Counted from the first letter of the stretch, positions 24,316-33,258 are shown. The stretch is DNA of 64,000 nt from Gaiellasilicea sp963829845 (GCA_963829845.1 CAWHKD010000021.1:128918-192917), one strand, 5' to 3'. Numbers and translations: made by a program. Notes: generated by a model from the sequence alone, not told the origin.

Positions 24316-25428
24316 ATGGCGCCGTCGGGCGATTCGAGCGAGTCGTTCGTCCACCGGGCGCTGCCGGTCTATCTCGGGCTGCTATTCGCCATCTTGACCG
24401 TCGTCGCGGTTGTCGTCCTGTTCATGGTCCGCCACGTCCTGCTCGTCCTGTTCGTCAGCGTGCTCCTCGCCGCCGCGCTGACGGGGCCGAGTGAGTGGCT
24501 TCACCGGCGCTTTCGCCTGCCGCTCGGGCTGGCCGCGGTGATGGTCTACATCGCATGCTTCGCAGTCATCGTCGGCATCGGCTGGATCGTCGTGCCCCCG
24601 CTTCTCGGCCAGGTGGTCGAGTTCGCCGACCGCGCGCCGGAGTACGCCGACCGCTACGCGGGAATTCGTGAGGCGTACGCCGAGCTTCGGGCCGACTTTC
24701 CTGCGCTGCCGCCGTTCGAGGAGCAGCTGTCGCGGCTCGGAGCCGCGATCCTCGACCGTGCAGGCGAGCGGGCTGCCGCACTTCCGGGCGACATCTTCTC
24801 GATCTTCCTCGACCTGCTTGCGGTGTTTTTCCTCTCGCTGCTCCTCCTCACGAATCGGCTACGGATCCGTGACTTCGTCCTGTCGTTGACGCACTCCGAT
24901 CATCGGCGTCGCACCGGGCTCGTCCTCGACCGGACCTGGCTGCGGATCGGCGGCTACCTCCGCGCGAAGGTGATCGTGATGGCGATCGTCGGGGCGCTCA
25001 CGTACGTCTCGCTGATCGTGCTCGGAGTGCCCTTCGCGATCCCGCTTTCCGTGATCGTGGCCTTCGGAGAGTTGATCCCGCTCGTCGGCAGCTGGCTCGC
25101 ACGCATCCCACTCCTCACGATCGCGGCGCTCGACAGCCCGCGGACCTTCGTGCTGACGTTCGTGGCGTCAATCCTGATCCAGAATCTGCAGGGGTACGTG
25201 ATCTCCCCGGTCGTCGAAGGCGATCAGCTCGACATCCACCCGCTGCTCGTGTTCGTCGCGGTCCTCGTGGGCGCCTCCCTCGGCGGCGCCATCGGAGCGT
25301 TCGTCGCCGTCCCTGCCGCGGCGATCCTCGACCTTGTCGTGCGGGAGGTCGTCGTCCCGTGGCGCCGTGCGCAGCTCAGGGGCTCCGCTGCCGCCGCGCC
25401 GCGCCGCCCTACGACACACGCGCCGTGA
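24316..25428 (+). CDS. AI-2E family transporter (PerM-like)
   Basis: 370 residues. Two N-terminal membrane helices (~17-55), a third at ~72-95, an amphipathic extracytoplasmic loop (~100-155), then helices at ~160, ~215-260 and a long final pair near 290-345. The segments FGELIPLVGSWLARIPL and GYVISPVVEGDQLDIHPLLV are family signatures. Members export small molecules or act in sodium/proton exchange; substrate unknown. The extreme C-terminus is basic. Confidence 0.88.
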   Translation: MAPSGDSSESFVHRALPVYLGLLFAILTVVAVVVLFMVRHVLLVLFVSVLLAAALTGPSEWLHRRFRLPLGLAAVMVYIACFAVIVGIGWIVVPPLLGQVVEFADRAPEYADRYAGIREAYAELRADFPALPPFEEQLSRLGAAILDRAGERAAALPGDIFSIFLDLLAVFFLSLLLLTNRLRIRDFVLSLTHSDHRRRTGLVLDRTWLRIGGYLRAKVIVMAIVGALTYVSLIVLGVPFAIPLSVIVAFGELIPLVGSWLARIPLLTIAALDSPRTFVLTFVASILIQNLQGYVISPVVEGDQLDIHPLLVFVAVLVGASLGGAIGAFVAVPAAAILDLVVREVVVPWRRAQLRGSAAAAPRRPTTHAP

Positions 25429-25562
25429 GGGTAGGACGCCGCCGTACGCTGGTTGTGGGACCGCCGTTCCGTCAGCCGGTCACCTGAGTCCGGATCGGAA
25501 AGGTCAAGCGGCACTTCACGAAATCGCGGCTCCCGCGTGCAAGCGACCGAGCCGGTCGGACC

Positions 25563-25967
25563 TCACCGTGCAGACGCGGTCGTCTTCCCTGCGGAACTCT
25601 TCCTGCGCGTAGCGCCCTTGCGTGAATTCGACTTGCGCGTCGAGTTCCGCCGCGTCGAATTGGATGAGCTCGTCCCGCTCCCGTTGCGGCTGGAGGTGCT
25701 GCTCGTGCTCTGGCGCACCAAGCTCAGAAGGTCCTCAGGCAGCTCGGAAGCCCGTGCCTTCGCCTCGTCCATAACCTCCCTCGCCGGACGTGACAAGGCA
25801 TCGCTCTTCAGGAGCGCGTAGAGGGCCGCTCCCGAGGCCGGCAGCAGCAGCCAGCGAGCCGTCGAGCCGTCCCGTTGGTGATGCTTGCCCTGGGCGGCGT
25901 CCGCCATCTCGGAGACACGCTCCGCATAGTCGATCACCTGCGACGAGAGCTTCTGGATCGTTCCCAT
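25563..25967 (-). CDS. Small anchored protein with Ser/Arg/Lys-rich tail
   Basis: 134 residues. The first ~35 are a helical soluble part (MGTIQKLSSQVIDYAERVSE), then a short hydrophobic segment (WLLLPASGAALYALL, ~40-54), a helix to ~85, and a ~50-residue low-complexity tail of Ser, Thr, Arg and Lys (TRRNSTRKSNSRKGATRRKS). The tail resembles histone H1-like tails. No family recognised; DNA or wall-polymer binding is inferred from composition. Confidence 0.6.
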   Translation of the reverse strand: MGTIQKLSSQVIDYAERVSEMADAAQGKHHQRDGSTARWLLLPASGAALYALLKSDALSRPAREVMDEAKARASELPEDLLSLVRQSTSSTSSRNGSGTSSSNSTRRNSTRKSNSRKGATRRKSSAGKTTASAR

Positions 25968-26722
25968 CTGTCAGACCCCCTTATTGCTTGCGACGAGCAT
26001 TCGCTCGAAGATGTGCGGACTCTTCCCCGCCAACCGGAGGTGGAAACGCCCGCTCACACACAGTCGCCATCCGATTGTCGGATCGCGACGATGATCAGGA
26101 CGCCGGCCGGTCTGCTGTCTCGTCCCTCGTCAAAAGCGACGGCCTTCGACCGAACCCGGGATTGAAGCAACGGCGTTTCTCCCTCATGCGGTACCTAGAG
26201 CCGGGACGGAAGCGCAGACGCCGCGGCATCTCCGCGGCTCGGATGCTCTGGCTTGTGGTCTGCGTCCTAGTGCTGGCCCTCGCAGCACAAACGCTCCTCC
26301 GCTGAGACCGCTGCAAGGCTGCAAGGGAGCGGGTGTCAGCACAGACACGAACGCGATGGCTGACCAACCGACCCTAGGGTTTGAGATGTTCCGTGTGTGC
26401 TCCGCTGCGAGGAATGCCGCCGTGTCTCGGAAACCGAGGCGGACGTCATCAGCCTCATAGAGACATTCTCTGACTGCGTTTGCTGCTGGTCACGGCGCCG
26501 GTACGCCTCTTCGAGTCGGCCAGAGGTTCGCGCCCGCTGCCGTCGTTCCCCACCTTCCTGCGCGAGCGCGAACCTCAAGCCGGAACCCCGAAGGATTCGA
26601 CCCCTTGCCGAACGGACTCCTCCAGTCCGTCCTCAGTAGATCGAACGGGGCACCGGCGCATGCGGATACGCGCCGGCTTCTGCGTTCGGCGAGACGCCTT
26701 CTCAGCTGCGGGACGGCCGGCA
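25968..26722. other. Gene-poor region with two doubtful fragments
   Basis: A 39-codon frame at 26186-26305 (+) encodes a basic N-terminus and one membrane helix (ARMLWLVVCVLVLALAAQTL) without a Shine-Dalgarno. From 26397 (+) a frame starts MLRCEECRRVSETEADVISL, a zinc-ribbon-like beginning that loses protein character within ~30 codons. No complete gene is supported. Confidence 0.35.
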
Positions 26723-27622
26723 CTACGGCCAGGCGCTCGAGCGTGGATTGCGGTCGAGCGGGCCATCGTCACGACACGCGGGACTGCGGAACGCCGGCGG
26801 CAGCTGCTTGTACGACAGTTCCCACGCCTGAAGCGCCATCTCGGTCGCGTACTCCGCTTCCCAGCCGGCTGCGCGGATGAGCGGCCGGACGTGCTGGACG
26901 GCATAGCACTCGACCTCGGCCTCGGAGGCGGTCGGCACCTTCAAGTGCTCGGCCTGGTGGGTCACGACCATGAGGGCTTCCGCCATCTCAAAGTTCTCGT
27001 AGCTCAGTGATGTCGGACGCATCCGGCGCAGATAGAACTGGAGCGCAGCGCATACGCCGGGGTCGAGGTCGATGCGGTTCCTCGCGGGGTCGCGGATGCC
27101 CTTGAGCGATGTCTCCTCACCGCCGCGGACGATCGCGTACTGCTCGGAGAACGGCGCCCAGGCGGCGGGCTGCCAGCAGTAGACGTCGGGTCGCACGCCG
27201 ACGCTGGAGCCCGCGATGTCGGAGACGTCGCGGCGCCGGCGCGGCGGCGGGCGGTCGTCGTGTGCGTCGATCAGCGCACCCACGACGTCCGCCTTGCCGT
27301 TTCGCCACCCGACCGGAGTCAACGCCGCGCAGCCGCGCCGCGCAGCCGCCGCAACCGGCTGGAGCCGCTCCTGCGGCGGCTCTCCCACGTCGTCGTCGAA
27401 CGTCGATTCGCAATCCGCCCGCGAGATGACCAGGCCCGAATGCAGCGAGACGTCGACGCCGTCGGACCACGCCCTGTACGTAGCGAGCCACTCGACCGCC
27501 GAGGCCTCCTTCCACGGACTCCAGGCGAAGAGTGCAATGAGCCCCGCCGCGAGGGTGATGGCACCGAGAACCCCGAGCAGAGGCCACTTGAGGCCCGTTC
27601 CTCCCCAATGTGATTCAGACAG
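26723..27622 (-). CDS. Membrane-anchored hypothetical protein, start uncertain
   Basis: The open frame continues upstream of the GTG at 27388 to at least 27622. It encodes a membrane helix (LLGVLGAITLAAGLIALFAW) and then WKEASAVEWLATYRAWSDGV, clearly protein-like. No ATG/GTG/TTG occurs in that upstream part; a CTG at 27622 with GCGAGG 8 nt before it is the best candidate, or an indel has removed the start. The soluble part contains ARNRIDLDPGVCAALQFYLR and VVTHQAEHLKVPTASEAEVE, whose His/Glu pattern hints at a putative metallopeptidase. No family assigned. Confidence 0.6.
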   Translation of the reverse strand: MSESHWGGTGLKWPLLGVLGAITLAAGLIALFAWSPWKEASAVEWLATYRAWSDGVDVSLHSGLVISRADCESTFDDDVGEPPQERLQPVAAAARRGCAALTPVGWRNGKADVVGALIDAHDDRPPPRRRRDVSDIAGSSVGVRPDVYCWQPAAWAPFSEQYAIVRGGEETSLKGIRDPARNRIDLDPGVCAALQFYLRRMRPTSLSYENFEMAEALMVVTHQAEHLKVPTASEAEVECYAVQHVRPLIRAAGWEAEYATEMALQAWELSYKQLPPAFRSPACRDDGPLDRNPRSSAWP

Positions 27623-27857
27623 CGGTAACGCCTCGCCGACGCCTCGCGCTCACACGTTCTTTGACGCGCCTCCGGGCGCGAAGTTGACGTCTGCTCGGCG
27701 AGCACTCAGCGGAGGGGGCAGTCCAGGCAGCCTCTCGCTCGCGAGGAGGGGGCACACGACCGCCTTGTGTTCGGGGGCTCCGTGCTGGCTCTCTCCAGCT
27801 CGGACTCTGGCGCTCCGTTTGGATCGCCTGGCTGTTCCTCGTCTTCAACGACCGGTG

Positions 27858-28256
27858 CTACTCATGCTCGCGCAACCCTCTGAGGCAGCCGGAGTACGAG
27901 GCGTCGTGGTGCCGCGACCCCTCGTTCGAGAGGTTGTTCGCGTATGCCCGCGCAGCAGCAGCCGGCTCGGGTGCGCTGCCGAACTCCTCGGCGATGGCTG
28001 CGACGCCCGAGCCGCGGCAGATCAGGCGAGCGGCTTCATACGTGTCCGCGAACACGCCCGTGAAGCCGCCACTGTCGTCGGCGTCCGTCTCTCCCGACAC
28101 CGTGTCGGTGAGCGTCTCGATGGGGCCTGGCTGTGACTCTCTCTCTTCCGTGGTCGCCGTAGAGACAGCAGGTTCGCTCGCGGAGCCGGCGTCTTTTGAA
28201 CCGCCGCAACCGCTCACGAGCAGCGTGACGACAGCGAGTGTGATCAGCAGACGCAT
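27858..28256 (-). CDS. Putative lipoprotein
   Basis: 132 residues with a lipoprotein signal, MRLLITLAVVTLLVSGCGGS (lipobox Cys17), an acidic Ser/Thr/Glu-rich linker, then a small domain with Cys residues (ARLICRGSG, YSGCLRGLREHE). No family recognised. Confidence 0.75.
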   Translation of the reverse strand: MRLLITLAVVTLLVSGCGGSKDAGSASEPAVSTATTEERESQPGPIETLTDTVSGETDADDSGGFTGVFADTYEAARLICRGSGVAAIAEEFGSAPEPAAAARAYANNLSNEGSRHHDASYSGCLRGLREHE

Positions 28257-28415
28257 CGCCGGCAGCTAATCAATCCTCGGCCTCGATTGCGAGCATCCCT
28301 GTTGTCGCGTCTAGGCGCCCTTGACCGGCCTCCACGGCGCATCAGCTAGCCGTCGGCCTCATTGCCCAGGCGCGAACATACTCCCGGTAGCTGCCAGCAC
28401 GTCGAGGGAGGATGC

Positions 28416-28859
28416 GTGAAAAGCGTCAATATCTTCAGCGCCGAGAACGTCGAGGGGAGGGTCGACGTGGCTCGTGCCGTGGGATCTTCGGCGACGCTCA
28501 TGTTCATCTACGACGTCGCGCCCGGTCAGCGTCAGTGCCCGTATCACTTCGAGTTCGAAGAAGAATGGCTGCTCGTCGTCGACGGCACGCTCGTGCTGCG
28601 TGCGCCTGACGGGGAACACACCCTGGAGCGAGGAGACGTGGTCTGCTTCCCAGCCGGTCCTGCCGGCGCGCACCAGCTGATCAACCGCAGCGCGTCGCCA
28701 GCGAGGACGTTGATGTTCTCGAGCTCGCGGGCGCCGGCCGTCTCCGTCTATCCGGACAGCGACAAGATCGGGGTGTGGCCTGGCGACGGGCACAACGACC
28801 TGGTCTTCAGACGCGGAAGCGCAGTGCCATGGTCAGAGGAAGAAGAAGGCTCCGACTGA
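28416..28859 (+). CDS. Cupin-domain protein
   Basis: 147 residues from GTG 28416, with GGGAGG 5 nt upstream. The cupin metal motif is clear: YHFEFEEEWLLVVDGTLVLR, then ERGDVVCFPAGPAGAHQLIN. It is a single-domain small-molecule-binding or isomerase-type protein; substrate unknown. A weak 8-bp hairpin (28850-28870) overlaps the stop. Confidence 0.85.
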   Translation: MKSVNIFSAENVEGRVDVARAVGSSATLMFIYDVAPGQRQCPYHFEFEEEWLLVVDGTLVLRAPDGEHTLERGDVVCFPAGPAGAHQLINRSASPARTLMFSSSRAPAVSVYPDSDKIGVWPGDGHNDLVFRRGSAVPWSEEEEGSD

Positions 28860-29074
28860 CAGAGTCGGAGAGCGGGAGGCATCGGCGGACAGATGACCGG
28901 AAAACGGCCTGCTCGTGCCAATCGTCTGGATCCCGAGATGACCCAGACAGGTCATGGGGTATTGGCGGCTCGAGGAAGTGAGCGACCGAGTCCGCGCGCC
29001 GCGGCGGCAACACACTCGAGCCACGACGGAAATGCTCAACGAGTGTTCCGGTGGAGGGCGACGAAGGAGGCGTG

Positions 29075-29368
29075 ATGCGCGCGCGGGTAGCGACGTTCGA
29101 AGAGGAGGTTCGAGGTCCCGAGTACGACAAGCAGATTGAGGAGATTCGCTCCGAGGCGGCGAGCGGCAAGCGCCCGCCTGGGCTGGAGGATGCGAAAGGC
29201 GTTCTGATCCTCTCCGGCGGCAGTGGCAAGCGGCTCGCGACCACGCTCTTCGAGGACGAAGAGGGCATGCGGCGCGGCGACGCTGCGCTCAACGAGATGA
29301 CGCCCGTCGGGATGGGCACGCGCTCCTCGGTCGAGTTCTACGAGGTCGCGGTACTCGACATGAGCTGA
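29075..29368 (+). CDS. Hypothetical soluble protein
   Basis: 97 residues from ATG 29075, with GGAGG 5-6 nt upstream (better than GTG/ATG at 29051). ATFEEEVRGPEYDKQIEEIR opens a short helix; GVLILSGGSGKRLATTLFED and SVEFYEVAVLDMS look like strands of a ferredoxin-fold (dimeric alpha/beta barrel) domain. No family confirmed. Confidence 0.65.
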   Translation: MRARVATFEEEVRGPEYDKQIEEIRSEAASGKRPPGLEDAKGVLILSGGSGKRLATTLFEDEEGMRRGDAALNEMTPVGMGTRSSVEFYEVAVLDMS

Positions 29369-29387
29369 CGGCACGCCGTACGGGAGG

Positions 29388-29816
29388 CTACGACTCAGAC
29401 TGGATACCGCGGCCTTCGGCCGCGCGAACGCGCTGAGCCAGTGCTTCCAAGAGCGACCAGGCCACCTCGGGGTGGCTCTCGATCACAGGGCGAAAGCTCC
29501 AGACGGGCAGCTGGTAGGCATGCACGTCCGTGTCCGCCTTCACCGTCGCGCTCCGCGCGGACCTGTCGACCAGCGACATCTCCCCGAAGCAATCGCCGGG
29601 GCCGAGCCGCCCGACTTCCTCACCGCGGACGGTCACGGTCACACTTCCCGTCTCGATGACGATGAGCGTCCGACCGGACTCACCCTCCTCGGCAAGCGTA
29701 TCGCCGGCCGCAAACGTCCGCGTCATGAACTCAGAGGCCAGGCTCTCGAGAAAGCTGTCGTCCGCCTCCGCAAAGAGCCGGACTCCGCGGAGCAACTCAA
29801 GGCTCGGTTTCGCCAC
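29388..29816 (-). CDS. Stand-alone cyclic nucleotide-binding domain protein
   Basis: 142 residues consisting of one CNB domain: LFAEADDSFLESLASEF, GDTLAEEGESGRTLIVIETG, and the phosphate-binding cassette GDCFGEMSLVDRSARSATVK with its Arg. No helix-turn-helix follows, so it is not a CRP regulator. It probably senses cAMP and acts through a partner; a membrane cyclase lies 9 kb away. Confidence 0.85.
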   Translation of the reverse strand: MAKPSLELLRGVRLFAEADDSFLESLASEFMTRTFAAGDTLAEEGESGRTLIVIETGSVTVTVRGEEVGRLGPGDCFGEMSLVDRSARSATVKADTDVHAYQLPVWSFRPVIESHPEVAWSLLEALAQRVRAAEGRGIQSES

Positions 29817-29952
29817 GGACGGATCCTAACCCGGAGCGGCCAACCCGGCACGCTTGACCCGCCTGAACGGCATATCTTGCCGAACGACTTTCGCGTCAGT
29901 GCGGCCCTCGACACACACGCGCGCCGGCCGCCCGCGGGGCCTACAGAGGATG

Positions 29953-29980
29953 TGACGTTCTCAGCCGGCCGAGAACGTCA
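29953..29980 (-). terminator. Hairpin overlapping the end of the lasso-like precursor
   Basis: Perfect 10-bp stem TGACGTTCTC/GAGAACGTCA around an 8-nt loop, covering the stop codon of the small peptide gene. No U-run. Confidence 0.5.
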
Positions 29981-30110
29981 TGTGCGGGTCGTGGCCATGG
30001 AAGGGGAACTCGTCGTGCTCGCCGTGCACAGTGTGCTGCGTCAACTCGGCCACGTCCCCGTAGTCCACGATCACCGGACTTTCGTACTCCACGGGTTCCT
30101 TCTTGTCCAA
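29961..30110 (-). CDS. Orphan lasso-peptide-like (RiPP) precursor
   Basis: 49 residues from TTG 30110, with GGGGAG 6 nt upstream. The leader YESPVIVDYGDVAELTQ aligns position by position with lasso leaders of the YxxPxLxxxGxxxxxT type, with the conserved Thr at -2. The predicted core, 24 residues after Gln25, is HTVHGEHDEFPFHGHDPHMT then FSAG. Asp8 and Glu9 could close an 8- or 9-residue macrolactam ring, and six His residues are unusual. No cyclase, leader peptidase or RRE protein is in the window, so maturation would be in trans. TTG start and missing partners keep this tentative. Confidence 0.6.
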   Translation of the reverse strand: MDKKEPVEYESPVIVDYGDVAELTQHTVHGEHDEFPFHGHDPHMTFSAG

Positions 30111-30593
30111 CGGACTCTCCCCAAGTCGCGGACGCTGACGGCGACTGCCGCCACGCTGTGTATTTACCTCATTTACGCACCCAAGAGCGGCTTGGTTTTA
30201 CAAGCTTCACACACTGTTTACAGAAGGACGCGGCGCACTTGGGGCCGCGACCGGGAGCGTGAAGGACGCGCTGCTCGGTGGAAGACATGACTCGGGGTGA
30301 TGGGCGAGCCGCACGTCGGCGGCCCGGTGCGGCTCAGCCCTGATGCCAATTGTCTCACAATCAAATCGCTGTTTCCGGATGATGACATTTGGGTACGGGA
30401 CTCACTGTTCGACAAAGCGGGTTGCAAGCGGGGCGCCGCGAGATCTTGGGGGGTCCATCCGGCGTCCCGCTCCCCGCACTCTCGGAGCAGGGACGAACCG
30501 AAGCAGGGGTCACGCTGAGGCTGGACGCGACGAAGGCCATGGCGATCTCGGAGCGGGCGGTTCCTCAACGGGCCTTCACCTGCGACTGTCACA
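30111..30593. other. Intergenic region upstream of the lasso-like precursor and yjbQ
   Basis: Locally AT-richer around 30150-30230 (TGTAAACAG, TTGTAAAACC and GTAAATACAC on the minus strand), the likely promoter region of the precursor. Frames through 30297-30518 have weak protein character and no Shine-Dalgarno. Nothing further is supported. Confidence 0.35.
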
Positions 30594-31055
30594 ATGCCCG
30601 CGATGAAGGCCTACCAGCACGTCACCGAACTCCGGACCGCGGGCGGGCTCTCGATCAAGGACATCACCGAAGAAGTGCAGGAGGCCGTCGCCGCGAGCGG
30701 GATCCGCAATGGAATCTGCTCCGTCTACTCGCCGCACACGACCTGCTCCGTGCGCGTGAACGAGTTCGAAAGCGGCTTCCTCGAGGACTTCGCGCTGCTG
30801 CTGAAGCGGCTCGTCCCGAGCGACAACTACTACGCCCACGACGACTGGGACCGCCGTACCGAGAACGTCTGCCCCGAGGACATGGACTTCGGAAACGGCC
30901 ACTCGCACTGCATGTCGATGCTGCTCGGCCCGGCCGGCGAGTCGATTCCCGTGTCGGACGGAGAGCTCTGCCTCGGCACCTGGCAGCGCGTGCTCTTCCT
31001 CGAGCTCGACCGCGAACGCGACCGCCGCTGGCTCGTCCAGGTCGTCGGCGTCTGA
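30594..31055 (+). CDS. YjbQ/UPF0047 family protein
   Basis: 153 residues with family marks SVYSPHTTCSVRVNEFESG, DDWDRRTEN, GNGHSHCMSMLLG and the end GTWQRVLFLELDRERDRRWL. The conserved His cluster builds the metal-associated active site; some members substitute for thiamine phosphate synthase. ATG 30603 is an alternative start. Confidence 0.9.
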   Translation: MPAMKAYQHVTELRTAGGLSIKDITEEVQEAVAASGIRNGICSVYSPHTTCSVRVNEFESGFLEDFALLLKRLVPSDNYYAHDDWDRRTENVCPEDMDFGNGHSHCMSMLLGPAGESIPVSDGELCLGTWQRVLFLELDRERDRRWLVQVVGV

Positions 31056-31082
31056 GCCAAGTAACAGTCTGTTACTTGGCTC
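31054..31082. terminator. 29-nt near-perfect palindrome between yjbQ and the SDR gene
   Basis: GAGCCAAGTAACAG (31054-31067), one T, then its exact complement (31069-31082). It overlaps the yjbQ stop and lies between convergent genes, so a bidirectional terminator is likely, but its core recurs nearby (31116-31127). Confidence 0.55.
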
Positions 31083-31109
31083 ACGACGAGGCAACGCCGC
31101 GTGAGCCCC

Positions 31110-31131
31110 GCCTTGTAACAGTCTGTTGCGA
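31110..31131. repeat. Second, imperfect copy of the TAACAGTCTGTT palindrome
   Basis: CTTGTAACAGTCTGTTGCGAG repeats the core of the palindrome at 31054-31082 just before the SDR stop codon, with two mismatched arm positions. Confidence 0.5.
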
Positions 31132-31133
31132 GG

Positions 31134-31907
31134 CTACTCGGGCGTCACGTACGCGGCGGTGAGGCCGCCGTCGACGAGGAAGGTCGCTCCGTTCACGTAG
31201 GACGACTCGTCGCTGGCGAGGAACAGCGCCGCGTTGACGATCTCGCGTGGCTTCGCGAGCCGCCCCGTCGGCCAGTGGATGCGGCGTCGCTCGAGCGCAT
31301 CCGGATTGTCGCCGAAGATGTTGAGCAGCAACGGCGTCTCGACGGGCCCCGGGCAGAGCGCGTTGACGCGCACGCCCTGCCGCGCGAACTGGACGCCGAG
31401 CTCGCGCGACATCGAGAGGACGGCGCCTTTCGAGGCCGAGTACGAGATCTGCGACGTCGCGGCGCCGAGGATGGCGACGAAGCTCGCGACGTTGATCACC
31501 GAGCCGCCGCCTCGCTCCAGCAGGTGCGGAATCCCGTGCTTGCAGCAGAGGAAGACACCGCGCGTGTTCACCGCCTGGACGCGGTCCCAAGCCTCGACCG
31601 ACGTGTCGAGAACGGACGCGTCGTCGTCGGGGGAGATGCCGGCGTTGTTGTAGAGGACGTCGATGCCGCCGAAGCGCTCGGCTGTCGCCGCCATCATCGC
31701 CTCCACGTCCCGCTCCTCCGCCACGTTCGCCTGGAACGCGAACGCCTCGCCGCTGCACCGGCCGGCGGTCTCCTCCGCTGCGGCCAGGTTCTTGTCGACC
31801 GCGCACACCTTCGCGCCCTCCTCGGTGAAGAGGATGGCCGCCTCGCGGCCCATGCCGCCACCGGCGCCCGTGATCACGCACACCTTGCCGTCCAGACGTC
31901 CAGCCAC
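31134..31907 (-). CDS. Short-chain dehydrogenase/reductase
   Basis: 257-residue classical SDR: cofactor motif TGAGGGMGREAA, NNAGIS, catalytic Ser in NVASFVAILG and YSASKGAV (Tyr/Lys). An Asp after beta-2 (AVDKN) suggests NAD preference. It starts just after the aldehyde dehydrogenase stop and is probably part of that operon. Substrate unknown. Confidence 0.9.
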   Translation of the reverse strand: MAGRLDGKVCVITGAGGGMGREAAILFTEEGAKVCAVDKNLAAAEETAGRCSGEAFAFQANVAEERDVEAMMAATAERFGGIDVLYNNAGISPDDDASVLDTSVEAWDRVQAVNTRGVFLCCKHGIPHLLERGGGSVINVASFVAILGAATSQISYSASKGAVLSMSRELGVQFARQGVRVNALCPGPVETPLLLNIFGDNPDALERRRIHWPTGRLAKPREIVNAALFLASDESSYVNGATFLVDGGLTAAYVTPE

Positions 31908-31908
31908 C

Positions 31909-33258
31909 TCAACCCTCCGTCGAGAAGAAGACCGACTTGACCTCGGAGTAGCCGTCGAGCGCCTGCATGCCGAGCTCGCGGCCGAACCCCGACTGCTTGA
32001 AGCCCCCGAACGGCGTCGTCACGCGCACCGACGAGTTCGAGTTGATGCTGAGGACGCCGGTGTCGATCGCCCGCGCGACACGCAGCGCCCGGGCGCCGTC
32101 GCGCGTCCAGATCGAGCCGGAGAGGCCGTACGGCGTGTCGTTTGCAAGCCGAACCGCGTCAGCCTCGTCGTCGAACGGAATCAGCGCGGCGACCGGCCCG
32201 AAGACCTCCTCGCGCGCGATCCGGTCGTCGTTCGACGCCTCGACGATCGTCGGCGGATACCAGAACCCCTTACCGCCGGGCACCTCGCCGCGGTACAGGG
32301 GCTCACCGTCGACGAAGCCGGCCACCGTTTCGCGGTGCGCGGCCGAGATCAGCGGCCCCATCTCCGTCGAGTCGTCCCCGGGATCACCGACCCTCAGCTT
32401 CTCCGTCGCGTCGATCAGGAGCTCCGCGAAGCGGTCGTACGCCCCACGCTCGACCAAGATGCGCGAGCGCGCGCAGCAGTCCTGGCCGGCGTTGTCGAAG
32501 ACGGCGTAGGGAGCGGAGGCCGCAGCCCGCTCCAGGTCTGCGTCGGCGAAGACGACGTTCCCGGACTTGCCGCCGAGCTCGAGAGTGACGCGCTTGATGG
32601 TGCCTGCGGCGCCGCTCATCACCTGCCGCCCGACCTCGGTCGAGCCGGTGAACCCGATCTTCGCCACGTCGGGGTGCTCGACGAGCCGCGTGCCGACGAC
32701 CGAGCCTTTGCCGACGACGACGTTGACGACACCCTCCGGGATGCCCGCCACGAGCGCAAGCTCGGCGAGCCGCAGCGCGGAGAGCGGCGTCAGCTCGGCC
32801 GGCTTCAGCACGACGGTGTTGCCGGTCGCGAGGGCTGGCCCGAGCTTCCAGGAGGCGATGTTGACCGGAAAGTTCCACGGCACGATGAGGCCGACGACGC
32901 CGAGCGGTTCCCGGAAGGTGAACGCCTCCCCGCCGGCAACCGGGATCGTCTCGCCGTAGTGCTTGTCGACGGCGCCGGCGTAGAAGTGAAAGACCTGCGC
33001 GACCATGCCGACCTCGCCGCGCGCGCCGGCGATCGGCTTGCCGACGTTGCGCGACTCGATCCGCGCCAACTCCTCCCCGTGCTCCTCGACGAGCTCGGCC
33101 AGCCGCCGCAGCAGCCGAGCCCGATCGCCAGGCGCGACGGCGCGCCAGGCCGGAAAAGCCTCTTTCGCTCGCGCGACCGCCGCATCCGCCTCCTCCACCC
33201 CCGCTCGCTCGAGCTCGGCAAGCGGCTCCTCGGTCGCGGGATTGAGGACGGTCAGCAT
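31909..33258 (-). CDS. Aldehyde dehydrogenase, probably of amine/gamma-glutamyl catabolism
   Basis: 449 residues from MLTVLNPATEEPL. NAD-binding VVGLIVPWNFPVNIASWKLG and FTGSTEVGRQV, general base Glu in TLELGGKSGNVVF, catalytic Cys in NAGQDCCARSR and EEVFGPVAALIPF mark the ALDH superfamily. The neighbouring glutamine-synthetase-like and amidotransferase genes suggest it oxidises an aminoaldehyde, possibly gamma-glutamylated. The start at 33258 is preferred over 33285 because LNPATEE is the usual N-terminus. Confidence 0.9.
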   Translation of the reverse strand: MLTVLNPATEEPLAELERAGVEEADAAVARAKEAFPAWRAVAPGDRARLLRRLAELVEEHGEELARIESRNVGKPIAGARGEVGMVAQVFHFYAGAVDKHYGETIPVAGGEAFTFREPLGVVGLIVPWNFPVNIASWKLGPALATGNTVVLKPAELTPLSALRLAELALVAGIPEGVVNVVVGKGSVVGTRLVEHPDVAKIGFTGSTEVGRQVMSGAAGTIKRVTLELGGKSGNVVFADADLERAAASAPYAVFDNAGQDCCARSRILVERGAYDRFAELLIDATEKLRVGDPGDDSTEMGPLISAAHRETVAGFVDGEPLYRGEVPGGKGFWYPPTIVEASNDDRIAREEVFGPVAALIPFDDEADAVRLANDTPYGLSGSIWTRDGARALRVARAIDTGVLSINSNSSVRVTTPFGGFKQSGFGRELGMQALDGYSEVKSVFFSTEG

